Below are positions 6,745 to 15,163 of a DNA stretch of 34,322 nucleotides, one piece after another. The translations under genes and the position numbers were made by a program. The notes beneath the pieces are model-generated. The model was not told the DNA's origin. It did no database searches and saw only the letters and a program-made list of their open reading frames with translations. This stretch comes from Bacteroidales bacterium (GTDB lineage: Bacteria > Bacteroidota > Bacteroidia > Bacteroidales > UBA10428), in NCBI GenBank assembly GCA_016926235.1, contig JAFGOZ010000091.1, forward strand, positions 1-34,322, in the 5' to 3' direction. Each line of letters opens with the position of its first letter. The stretch's first letter is position 1.

Positions 6745-7076
6745 CAGTCATGGAAAATACTAAATTGAGAATTTACACTCTAAACGAAGCTAAAGATAAG
6801 CATTTAGGTAGAGTTGGTACTGAAAAGAGAGACAAATATGAGTATGAATTAAGACTTGATTTGCTTGGTGAAATGATAAAACAAGCACGTAAAGAGAGAC
6901 ATTTGACTCAATCTCAATTAGGAGAAATGATTGGAGTGCAAAAATCCCAAATTTCCCGGATTGAGAAAAATGCAAAAAACGTAACAATTGAGACAATTTT
7001 GAGAGTATTCAGAGCATTAAAAGCTAAAGTAAGTTTTAATGTTGAATTACTTGATGGAGAATTTAAAATTGCATGA
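6741..7076 (+). CDS. XRE-family antitoxin
   Basis: This 111-residue protein has an N-terminal segment with the AKDKHLGRVGTEKRDKYE motif seen in antitoxins of Gp49-type toxins. A complete HTH_XRE domain follows at about residues 43-97 (EMIKQARKERHLTQSQLGEM, then VQKSQISRIEKNAKNVTIE). It probably neutralises the upstream toxin and represses the shared promoter at about 6375. The start overlaps the toxin stop; a second in-frame ATG at codon 4 is an alternative start. The stop is eight bases before attC-like site 7, the last site of the array. Confidence 0.87.
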   Translation: MTVMENTKLRIYTLNEAKDKHLGRVGTEKRDKYEYELRLDLLGEMIKQARKERHLTQSQLGEMIGVQKSQISRIEKNAKNVTIETILRVFRALKAKVSFNVELLDGEFKIA

Positions 7077-7084
7077 ACTACGGT

Positions 7085-7217
7085 TGCTAACAGGCCAATA
7101 AAAGCAAGCTGTTTATGTGTTTATTAGCGAAGAAAAGAACATGAAAGTGACATTACCTAAACCGAGAAAAAGTAGTGCATTTGAGAAACGGCCAGCTTTA
7201 AAGGCAAACGTTTAGGC
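7085..7217 (+). repeat. attC-like site 7, last of the array
   Basis: The left core TGCTAAC (7085-7091) is followed by AGGCCAATAAAAGCAAGCTG. The right arm contains ACGGCCAGCTTTAAAGGC, where the usual TTTTATTGC has diverged, and ends GTTTAGGC (7210-7217). No further site is found to the right, so this marks the distal end of the cassette array. Confidence 0.75.
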
Positions 7218-7589
7218 ACTAGCAGATGAACGACTGTGCAACACTTAAATAAACTAAAAAAACAGATAAAATTATACCCAACACACAAAGCAAGAGTGTT
7301 CCTGCGCATCCCATACATACTTGTTTTTATACCGTGTTAATTTGAAGAAATATTTTCATTACAATAATAGTTTTGTGTGTTATCTTATAATTGAAGTTAC
7401 CTGTTTTTGCCAAAAAAAAATTCAGTTTTGCAATTAGAAACATTAACAGGACTGTAATAATTAAAGTAGGGTTTCTTTAATAGTAAATATCTAAGGAAAT
7501 CATTATATTTAAAAAATTCAAAACTACATACAGCTTTCTTATGCTTTGAAATAGAAAATTATAAAATAAAACATAAATACTAAATTAGC
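7218..7589. other. Intergenic region between array and glycosidase operon
   Basis: These 372 AT-rich bases hold no credible gene. TAGTTTTG at 7368-7375 fits the -7 consensus and has a TTTG at 7341-7344, with a spacer a few bases longer than usual. It could serve the glycosidase operon and would leave a leader of about 200 nt. I see no further cassette site and no clear terminator. Confidence 0.4.
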
Positions 7590-9479
7590 ATGAAATTGAA
7601 CTTTGTAAGAAAAACATCAGTTTTATTTTTGTTGTTACATTTTGTTTTGTTTGAAACATCGGCACAAGATATTACAATAAAAATTGATGCTACTCAAGAC
7701 AAAAAAGTTATTTCTGCTAATATTTACGGTCGTAATAATACTTTTGACAAAGCCTCACAATTTTATAAAGATGCAGGTTTACGATTTGTTAGGATGTGTG
7801 GAGGAAATAATGCAACTAAATATAATTGGCGAAAAAAAATTACAAGTCACCCGGATTGGTATAATAATGTTTATAGTATTGACTGGGATGAAATATCTCA
7901 GAAAATTGCATTGAACCATCCTGAAATGCAGGTAATGTGGTCATTCCAATTATTGGGCCGGGTGGCTTCAAGCACCAAACATAATTTTAACGACTGGGAA
8001 TATAACAATTCGAAATGGTGGGGTGGTGTAGGACAGAATTTGGCAGGAGGTGGCGTACCCAATGAAGATGATCCCTGGGGTAAAGCCCTTTTTGAAGGTA
8101 ATATTTACCTTTACACCATGGAATGGCCGGCAGATTCTACCGTAGCAATACTCGATCATTGGTTTGGTGACGGAGGTTTAGGTTTAAATAAAAACCAGTT
8201 CTTGTACTGGAGTATGGATAATGAAGCCGATATTTGGAATGGAACGCACGACGATGTAATGAAAAATGATTTGTTACCTGCTTCGGAATTTATGGACAAT
8301 TACATTGAAGTTGCGAAGAAAGCCCGTGCAAAAATACCCGAAATAAAAATATGCGGCCCGGTTACAACAAGTGAATGGCAATGGTATAAATGGGGTGAAG
8401 AAAATATTTATATTGACGAAAAATACTATTGCTGGCTTGAATATTTTATAAAAAGATGCGCTGATGAGGAGAAATCATCAGGTGTCAGGGTACTTGATGT
8501 GGTTGATCTGCATAATTATCCATACGCCCCAAAAGATGCCGATGCACTTCAAAACCATAGAATGTATTATGAGAAAAACTATATTTATCCGGGAGCAAAT
8601 GGAATAAAAACCATTAATGGTGGTTGGGAAAATTCTCAAAATAAAGAATATATTTTTCAAAGAATAAATGATTGGCTTTTAGAATATTTTGGTGAAGACC
8701 ATGGAATAAAACTTGCATTGAGCGAATGGAGCCCGGGTCCTGATGAGCCAAACCTGGCATCCGTTATTTATGCATCTCATCTGGGTACTTTTGCCAATAA
8801 CAATGTTGAGTTTTTTACCCCATGGAGTTGGTTTACTGGAATGTGGGAAACCTTACATCTATTTAGCCGATATGCAAAGGGATATAGTGTTTCAAGCATA
8901 TCTTCCGAAGAAAATACCGTTTCGGCCTATACTACAGTTAGTGAAACTCTGGATTCCACAACAGTAATATTAGTAAACCGCGATATGAATAATACGCGCA
9001 GAGTAACCGTTAATTTAAAAGGTGTAGCCGCTGACAATAGTAGCTACAATACTTTACAACTATCATCCTTACCTAAATACGAAACATTCAAATCGCACAC
9101 TGACAATGCATTAGTTAAGGCATCGGTAAATGTATCATCAAATTCATTTACAATACAGTTGCCGGCACTTTCAACAACTGCAGTCTTACTTAGAACAACA
9201 CCGGATTCTGGTATCAGTGCAAATAAACTTCACCAAATAGAACTTTACCCCAATCCGGCAAGCAGCCAATTGACATTAATTTTAAATTCAGATGAAAAGG
9301 AGCTACTCGAAATTTGGGTAATCGATCCAACAGGTCGAAAAGTAAAAACATTTGATATAAATTATGATGGTTGTTCGCCCGTAATTCTTGATACATCAAC
9401 TATTCCGGAAGGATATTATATAATTTCGGTTAAAACAGGTCAATCATTATTAACCAAACGTTTTGCAATCATTAAATAA
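7590..9479 (+). CDS. Secreted GH44 endoglucanase/xyloglucanase with T9SS tail
   Basis: The 629-residue protein starts with a Sec signal peptide (about 1-26, ending ETSAQ). The catalytic part (about 30-460) fits glycoside hydrolase family 44: GGNNATKYNW near 70-80, YWSMDNEADIW with the probable acid/base E212, VLDVVDLHNYP near 305-315, and LSEWSPG with the probable nucleophile E379. A beta-sandwich follows. The last about 80 residues are a T9SS type A sorting domain (IELYPNPASSQ, then GYYIISVKTG, ending AIIK), so it should be anchored at or released from the cell surface. GH44 enzymes cut beta-1,4-glucans, often xyloglucan. It is first in an operon with a GH42 gene 12 bp downstream and a GH29 gene. 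The exact substrate is inferred. Confidence 0.86.
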   Translation: MKLNFVRKTSVLFLLLHFVLFETSAQDITIKIDATQDKKVISANIYGRNNTFDKASQFYKDAGLRFVRMCGGNNATKYNWRKKITSHPDWYNNVYSIDWDEISQKIALNHPEMQVMWSFQLLGRVASSTKHNFNDWEYNNSKWWGGVGQNLAGGGVPNEDDPWGKALFEGNIYLYTMEWPADSTVAILDHWFGDGGLGLNKNQFLYWSMDNEADIWNGTHDDVMKNDLLPASEFMDNYIEVAKKARAKIPEIKICGPVTTSEWQWYKWGEENIYIDEKYYCWLEYFIKRCADEEKSSGVRVLDVVDLHNYPYAPKDADALQNHRMYYEKNYIYPGANGIKTINGGWENSQNKEYIFQRINDWLLEYFGEDHGIKLALSEWSPGPDEPNLASVIYASHLGTFANNNVEFFTPWSWFTGMWETLHLFSRYAKGYSVSSISSEENTVSAYTTVSETLDSTTVILVNRDMNNTRRVTVNLKGVAADNSSYNTLQLSSLPKYETFKSHTDNALVKASVNVSSNSFTIQLPALSTTAVLLRTTPDSGISANKLHQIELYPNPASSQLTLILNSDEKELLEIWVIDPTGRKVKTFDINYDGCSPVILDTSTIPEGYYIISVKTGQSLLTKRFAIIK

Positions 9480-9491
9480 AAACTTTCGAAA

Positions 9492-11546
9492 ATGGGAAAA
9501 TCCAGAGGTAAAGTCTGTTATTTTTTTATAACCCTTGCTGTTTATCTGTTTATACAGGCCAATGGTTATACTCAAAAGTTATATATAGGAGCCAATTATC
9601 ATCCACACGATGATAAGAATACTGAGAAAATTAAAACCGACATTGAGCTAATGAAAGCCGCAGGATTTAATGTTGTTCGAATGGGTCACCTGGCATGGGA
9701 CAGTTATGAACCCGCAGAAGGGCAGTTTGATTTTAAATGGTTTGATCGGGTGATGGACTTTATGAATGACGCTGGTATCAAAGTTATACTTGATATAGCG
9801 ATCAGACCGGCACCGTTGTGGTTACATCAAAAATTTCCTTCCATTGATATTGTTGATGAAAACGGGAATGTTCAATATCCAAACCACCGGTATATGGACG
9901 ATGTGGGCGACCCTGATTACCAGAAATATGCTTTGCGTTTTACTGATGTAATAACCAAACGTTATGCAAACCATCCGGCTTTACTGGCATTTGGCATAGA
10001 CAATGAATCGGGCGATGGTCGCATATCGTATTCAGAAACCGTACGTCAGCGTTTTATCGTATGGCTAAAAAATAAATATTCCACCCTTGAAAATATAAAT
10101 AAAGCATGGGCTTCGCAACGTTGGTCGCGTTGGCTGAGCTCATGGGATGAAATCGGGTTGCCTCCGGGAAATGGAAGTAACGATATGCCAGAAAAAATGC
10201 TCGATTTCCGACGCTTTATATCCGATGAGGTAAATGGTATATTGTTTAAAGTACTAGATGTTGTGAATACTAATGCACCTGGCGCACTTACCAATACCAA
10301 CGCATGGTATTATAGCTGGTTAAAATATATTGATTATGCGCCCATTGCCTATTCAGGAAAAATGACACGCCAGGGTTGTGGTTTTTATCCCGGTTTATCT
10401 CTGATAACCAATTGGGGAGTAATGAATGCGTCATTTGGAATATCCCGTATCCAGTTTGAAAGTGAGAACCCATTCTGGTGCAGTGAATTTACAACCATGA
10501 CAGCCGTTCCAAACTCAATACGAAAATCGGCATATGCCAGTTTAATGTATGGCAACCAAATGGTATGCGGCTGGACATGGCAAAGCATGTGGGCGGGCGA
10601 AGAACAATACCTGATCGGGATGCTCGACTGGGATGGCACGCCCAACCGAAAATACGACGAATACAAGCAGATTGCATCAGAGTTTAAAAAAATTGAACCA
10701 TTTCTCCCTTACCGGTTGAAAGCTGAAGTTGGATTGGCCTATTCGTTTGAAAGTCAAATGGCCAGTAAATATTTTCCGCTGCAACACGATAACCAGGTTC
10801 AGGCATGTTGGGATATGTGTTACTGGCGCAACATGGATTCAAGAATGCTTGACATAAAATATAGCGACTTGAATTACAAAATGTTGTTTGTTCCGGGCCA
10901 TGCTGTTATGGATGTGCTAAGGGCCCAAAAAATACGCGACTATGTAAAAAATGGAGGTACAGTTATAATGACCACCAATTCAGCTATTGTAGATACTACT
11001 GGTCAGGTTTTTGCCACTGAACGACCCGGCAGATTGAATGATGTGTTTGGAATCCGCCTGGGCAGTTTTGAAGAAACCGAAGCCATGAATGAAATTTCAA
11101 GAAAAAGTTATACCGGCAAAAAACTTGAAGTTACATATAAAGGTAAGGCGGTTAATGCAGAGTCGGCACGTTTCGATTTAATTGAGATTAAAGGAGCCGA
11201 AGTGCTGGCAAATATTACCAGTCTCGATAAAGACTACCCGATTATAACATCAAACAGGTATGGTAAAGGCCGTGCTATTTATGTTGGTTTACCTGCACAT
11301 GGTGATATACTGAACGGAATTTTTGATGACTTAGTTGAAGAGCTGGGCATAAAAAAAGGACCTGCAGTTCCTTCGGGTGTAATGGCCCGCCAAATTGACG
11401 ATAAGCACTATTTATATTTAAATGTGAACGGGGAACCAAAGGAAATACCTATGAAGGGGAAATCGAAAAGTATCCTTTTTGATAAAGCTTATAACGGTAA
11501 TTTTACCATTGCACCTTATGAACCTGAATTTATTGAAATTAAATAA
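9492..11546 (+). CDS. Exported GH42 beta-galactosidase
   Basis: The 684-residue protein has an N-terminal hydrophobic signal (FFITLAVYLFIQANG) and a GH42-type TIM barrel: GANYHPHDD at the first strand, VRMGHLAWDSYEPAEGQFDF near 60-80, GIDNESGDG with probable acid/base E172, and WCSEFTTM with probable nucleophile E332. A Rossmann-like trimerisation domain of GH42 follows (about 420-610, LFVPGHAVMDVLRAQKIRDY). A small beta domain closes it. GH42 enzymes remove terminal beta-galactose. With GH44 and GH29 neighbours, 12 bp and 9 bp away, a role in stripping galactose side chains from a hemicellulose is likely. A signal peptide on a GH42 protein indicates action in the periplasm or outside the cell. 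Confidence 0.86.
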   Translation: MGKSRGKVCYFFITLAVYLFIQANGYTQKLYIGANYHPHDDKNTEKIKTDIELMKAAGFNVVRMGHLAWDSYEPAEGQFDFKWFDRVMDFMNDAGIKVILDIAIRPAPLWLHQKFPSIDIVDENGNVQYPNHRYMDDVGDPDYQKYALRFTDVITKRYANHPALLAFGIDNESGDGRISYSETVRQRFIVWLKNKYSTLENINKAWASQRWSRWLSSWDEIGLPPGNGSNDMPEKMLDFRRFISDEVNGILFKVLDVVNTNAPGALTNTNAWYYSWLKYIDYAPIAYSGKMTRQGCGFYPGLSLITNWGVMNASFGISRIQFESENPFWCSEFTTMTAVPNSIRKSAYASLMYGNQMVCGWTWQSMWAGEEQYLIGMLDWDGTPNRKYDEYKQIASEFKKIEPFLPYRLKAEVGLAYSFESQMASKYFPLQHDNQVQACWDMCYWRNMDSRMLDIKYSDLNYKMLFVPGHAVMDVLRAQKIRDYVKNGGTVIMTTNSAIVDTTGQVFATERPGRLNDVFGIRLGSFEETEAMNEISRKSYTGKKLEVTYKGKAVNAESARFDLIEIKGAEVLANITSLDKDYPIITSNRYGKGRAIYVGLPAHGDILNGIFDDLVEELGIKKGPAVPSGVMARQIDDKHYLYLNVNGEPKEIPMKGKSKSILFDKAYNGNFTIAPYEPEFIEIK

Positions 11547-11555
11547 TCAAATATC

Positions 11556-13634
11556 ATGCGGTACTTTGTTATCATAACATTCATTGCTTTTTGTTTAATA
11601 ACAGTAAGATGTAATAAAACTGAGGCGCCTGCTCCTTATGGACCCATGCCTTCGGAAAACCAATTGCGCTGGCAGGAAATGGAATATTATGCATTTATTC
11701 ATTTCTCATTAAATACTTATACCGATCAGTCGTGGGGTTACGGAAATGAAGATATTAACCTGTTTAACCCTGAAGATCTGGATTGTCGTCAGTGGGCACG
11801 AATATGCAAAGAAGCAGGGATGAAGGGTATTATTGTTACCGCAAAACATCACTGTGGGTTTTGCTTGTGGCCATCGGAGTATACTGATTATTCAGTAAAA
11901 AATGCCCCATGGAAAGACGGAAAAGGCGATGTGGTGAAGGAATTGGCTGATGCCTGCAAGGAATATGGATTAAAACTGGGCATGTACGTGTCGCCATGGG
12001 ATAGAAACCATCCATATTACGGAAAACCTGAATACATAAATTATTTCAGAAATCAGATTAAAGAAGTGCTAACTAATTATGGCGATATTTTTGAAATTTG
12101 GTTTGATGGTGCAAATGGAGGAACCGGATATTACGGAGGGGCTGATGAAAATCGCAAGATTGATCGTACTACCTATTACGATTGGCAACCTACTTATAAA
12201 ATGATACGTGAATTACAACCTGATATTGTAATTTGGAACGATGGCGGCGACAGGGCTGATCTACGCTGGGTAGGAACCGAAGAAGGCTATGTTGGTGAAA
12301 CCAACTGGAGTTTATTGAACGCTAAGGGCGAAGTTGAGTGGGGTATGTTGCATTATGGCCTGGAAAATGGTGATTCATGGGTTCCGGCCGAGGTGAATAC
12401 TTCCATAAGGCCTGAGTGGTTTTACCATCCGGGTGAAGATGCAAAAGTAAAAACAGTGCCTCAATTAATGGATACCTATTATAGGTCTATTGGCCACAAT
12501 GCAACTTTATTGCTTAATTTTCCGATTATGCCAAATGGGTTAATTCATCCTAATGACGAAAGAGCAGCGCTTGATTTTGCCAAAGCCATTAAGGAATCAT
12601 TTTCTGTTAACCTTACTGAAAATTGCAAAGCAGTGGCAACAAATGTCAGAGGCAATGCGAAACGGTTTGCAGCAGTCAAAGCTATTGATACTGATAATAA
12701 TTCCTATTGGACAACTGATGATGAGGTAACCAAGGCTTCATTAACTATTGATTTGGGAAAACCTACTCAATTCAATCGCTTTATGGTCCAGGAATATATT
12801 CTTCTGGGACAAAGAGTCAAAGCTTTTACGATTGATGCGTTTGTTGACTCAAACTGGATACAAATTACAAATGCCACAACCATTGGCTATAAACGCATTC
12901 TTCGTTTCCCAAGCATTAAAGCATCTAAAGTGCGCTTAAATATTACCGATGCAAAGGCCTGTCCTTTAATTTCAAACATTGGGGTTTACAATGCGCCTTT
13001 ATTTTTGAATGCCCCATCAATTGCCAGAAATCAGGCAGGATATGTATCCATTTCAACAAATGATATTGGACCTGTTTTTTATTATACCCTTGATGGAAGT
13101 GAACCAACAACAGAATCAGAACAATACTCAGAACCATTCATGGCAGATGGAAAAATTGAAATAAAGGCTATTGCTTACGATCCGGCAACTGCTAAAAGTA
13201 GCCCGGCAGGATACGAAAAATTCGATATCTCAAAAAAGGATTGGAAAATTGTAGGCATAGACGACGATAAATCAAGCGCCATTCTGGATGGAAATTCATT
13301 TACTGTTTGGCACCAGCGTGATAAAAAGATGCCTGTGGATCTGGTTATTGATATGGGAACTGAACAAAAGCTATGTGGCTTCAGGTATTTACCTGATCAA
13401 AACAAATGGAGCTCAGGTATTATAACAAACTTCATTTTTTATGTATCCATCGATAACAAAAACTGGCAAATGGTTGATAAGGGAGAATTCCCGAATATTA
13501 AAAATAACCCGCTCTGGCAAGTGAAAAAGTTTAACCCGGTAAATGCCCGTTATTTTAAAATCCAGGCTTTAGGTAATCTGGAAAATAATAATAATATAGG
13601 ATATGCAGAGGTAGAAATAATTACTTCAGATTAA
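11556..13634 (+). CDS. Exported GH29 alpha-L-fucosidase with carbohydrate-binding domains
   Basis: This is a 692-residue multidomain protein. A hydrophobic N-terminus ends in VRC-NK (C19), so it may be a lipoprotein, though R at -1 is unusual. The GH29 barrel (about 28-350) has AFIHFSLNTYTDQSWG, GIIVTAKHHCGFCLWPS and FEIWFDGANGG with the probable nucleophile D184; length and layout suggest the alpha-1,3/4-type subfamily. A discoidin-like domain (about 355-480), a chitobiase-C-like module (about 488-555, FYYTLDGSEPTTES) and a second discoidin domain (about 565-690) follow; both discoidin domains probably bind sugar. It is the last gene of the GH44-GH42-GH29 operon. Removal of fucose from side chains is the likely job. 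Confidence 0.92.
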   Translation: MRYFVIITFIAFCLITVRCNKTEAPAPYGPMPSENQLRWQEMEYYAFIHFSLNTYTDQSWGYGNEDINLFNPEDLDCRQWARICKEAGMKGIIVTAKHHCGFCLWPSEYTDYSVKNAPWKDGKGDVVKELADACKEYGLKLGMYVSPWDRNHPYYGKPEYINYFRNQIKEVLTNYGDIFEIWFDGANGGTGYYGGADENRKIDRTTYYDWQPTYKMIRELQPDIVIWNDGGDRADLRWVGTEEGYVGETNWSLLNAKGEVEWGMLHYGLENGDSWVPAEVNTSIRPEWFYHPGEDAKVKTVPQLMDTYYRSIGHNATLLLNFPIMPNGLIHPNDERAALDFAKAIKESFSVNLTENCKAVATNVRGNAKRFAAVKAIDTDNNSYWTTDDEVTKASLTIDLGKPTQFNRFMVQEYILLGQRVKAFTIDAFVDSNWIQITNATTIGYKRILRFPSIKASKVRLNITDAKACPLISNIGVYNAPLFLNAPSIARNQAGYVSISTNDIGPVFYYTLDGSEPTTESEQYSEPFMADGKIEIKAIAYDPATAKSSPAGYEKFDISKKDWKIVGIDDDKSSAILDGNSFTVWHQRDKKMPVDLVIDMGTEQKLCGFRYLPDQNKWSSGIITNFIFYVSIDNKNWQMVDKGEFPNIKNNPLWQVKKFNPVNARYFKIQALGNLENNNNIGYAEVEIITSD

Positions 13635-13872
13635 TTTTAAAATTATTTGGATTAAAACTTACCAATCCTATCATTTTCCCAAAACTGATCTTTGGGGAAA
13701 TTAAAATTCAAATATAAACTTTAGGTCAGAATATGACTGCTAACCAGCATTTCTTAAAAGAATCTTCACTTCTTATCATTGACTTACTATTTATCTTATA
13801 TCCTTTCACAAGGATATCCCTTCATGAATCCCAATCTTACAATAAAAACGAATTTAAGTTTTTCAGGTTTTA
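13635..13872. other. Intergenic region after the operon, with two hairpins
   Basis: There is no gene here. An imperfect hairpin at 13675-13700 (TTTCCCAAA against TTTGGGGAAA, one bulge) may terminate the glycosidase operon, although no T-run follows. A perfect 8-bp stem ATATCCTT-TCAC-AAGGATAT lies at 13798-13817, between the operon and the transposase remnant. It could be a terminator or part of an insertion-sequence end. Confidence 0.4.
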
Positions 13873-14829
13873 TTAGGCAGCTTCTAACCATTGATACTGC
13901 ATGAGTTTTATTATTTTGTTGTTTTTTGTTTCAAGTTTTAGGATGCTGATTATTAGGTCATTGATATTACTATCAAAATAATCTGCCATTATTTCCAGCA
14001 ATTCCAGTATAAATCCCCAAAGCCTTTTAGCAATTGTCAGATCAAGTAACTGTTCTTTCGACCCCGAAAATATATCCCCGATTGTCTCATATGAACTGAA
14101 TCTTTTAGCCGGGCTAAAAATATTATATTGGGCTATTGCTATTGTAATATCAGCTATTTGAGCATTAAAATCCCGTGATTGGCTTTTCCCTAAATCAAAA
14201 TATTGCTTTGATTCTTTGAAAAACACATCGATGCTCCACCTTATGCTATAAATCTCGTAGGTTTTTTTAATGGTCAGCAATGTATTGGTCATCAACAATA
14301 AATGCCATTTGCCCCGTTTTGAGTTCTTGCAAAAGAATAATTTTACAGCTACACCTTTATACTCAACAATTACTTATGCACAATATAAGTTAAGGGGTTT
14401 GACCCATGTAACCCTCTTTATTCGCTTCATAATATCTGCCACTTTTTTGGCCGTGTATTGTTTTGTTTCGAAATCATATTTGGCTTTGGCCATCTTCGCC
14501 ATGCCTATAAGGTGTGTCTTTGTAGTAAGACCTGTTAAAAATTTGATAATGGCATCACAAACAAACCGACTGTCCATTAGAAGATAATCGGGGTTAATCC
14601 CTTTCGTTAAAGCACGTTTGACCATCACAATAGAATTTGAAACTTTGTTTACTTCCAGTTCTTCTTCTCTTGCTTTTCCAGCTGTCCCTTTGTCCCTGTT
14701 TTTTCTATATTGTGATTTATATTGTTTTCCATTTAATCCATAAGGCTTCTTTTTATTCTTACCTTTTTCACTTGAAGTAAAAAAGTCATTAATCTCTGCA
14801 AAAATCTTATTACTTTTATTCTTAAGCAT
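13873..14829 (-). pseudogene. Degenerate IS4-type transposase
   Basis: On the minus strand, a frame from 14829 reads to an in-frame TAA at 14374-14376 and then continues open to 13873. The two halves are one broken gene, not two genes. The reading includes KPYGLNGKQYKSQYRKNRDKG, DYLLMDSRFV (second acidic residue) and, after the stop, VEYKGVAVKLFFC, SKRGKWHLLLMTNT and the Y-x2-R-x3-[E]-x6-K motif. That motif appears as YSIRWSIDVFFKESK, with D in place of the catalytic E. The total of about 318 codons is short for the family, and the region that should hold the first catalytic Asp is missing: KNKSNKIFAEINDFF runs directly into the EKGKNKKKPYG region, suggesting an internal deletion. It is certainly inactive by itself. 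Confidence 0.85.
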
Positions 14830-15163
14830 GTTTTTTATGTTTTGGTTACAACCTTAATTTATTAATAATTAAGGTCTTAACATGAGTATCATGCTGCTTT
14901 TTATCAACATAACTTTTTATTTATCAAAAGGTTATTATACATGAGAATGTTCAGTTATTTATTTTAAAAATATTGAATTGTAACTAATTTGCGAAATATT
15001 AGTTAAAAACTAAGGATATCAGTTTAAAAACTGAAGCGTTTTATACTAACCTGATCAAAGATTTGACTCATCTGTTGTAAATCATTTATAAAAGATTTGT
15101 ACCTAAAATAATATTTGCTACATTTAAAACCTGACCAATTTTATTATTTAAACTAAATATACT
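14830..15163. other. Intergenic region with inverted repeats
   Basis: I see no gene in these 334 AT-rich bases. ACCTTAATT (14851-14859) and AATTAAGGT (14867-14875) form a perfect 9-bp stem just upstream of the broken transposase, possibly near an insertion-sequence end. AACTAAT/ATTAGTT (14982-15004) is a weaker inverted repeat. No convincing promoter was found for the gene at 15164. Confidence 0.35.

Larger units (their letters stand above)
1..7217 (+). mobile_element. Integron-like gene-cassette array, distal part
   Basis: Seven related imperfect inverted repeats of about 130 bp alternate with single genes or toxin-antitoxin pairs, all genes reading on the + strand with a repeat just downstream. 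If strand exchange is at G^TT, as in integrons, the cassettes are 185-836, 837-1548, 1549-4483 (enlarged by a group II intron), 4484-5419, 5420-6310 and 6311-7210. This is the layout of a sedentary chromosomal integron or of an attC cluster lacking an integrase. The integrase and attI would be expected to the left, beyond the window; none is visible here. Cargo with toxin-antitoxin modules and proteins of unknown function is typical of such arrays. The integron assignment is inferred from architecture, since the repeats differ in detail from textbook attC sites. Confidence 0.78.

Noticed and set aside
59..7217. Regularly spaced repeats as a CRISPR array
   Set aside because: Units are about 130 bp, are imperfect long inverted repeats, and are separated by whole genes of 500-900 bp, not by short spacers.
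7218..7589. A further cassette or eighth attC-like site
   Set aside because: No AATAAAATCAAGCC-type arm or GTTT-ended right arm was found, and no open frame lies here.
14270..14587. + strand frame of 105 codons
   Set aside because: It is antisense to the transposase remnant, which has clear family motifs on the minus strand.
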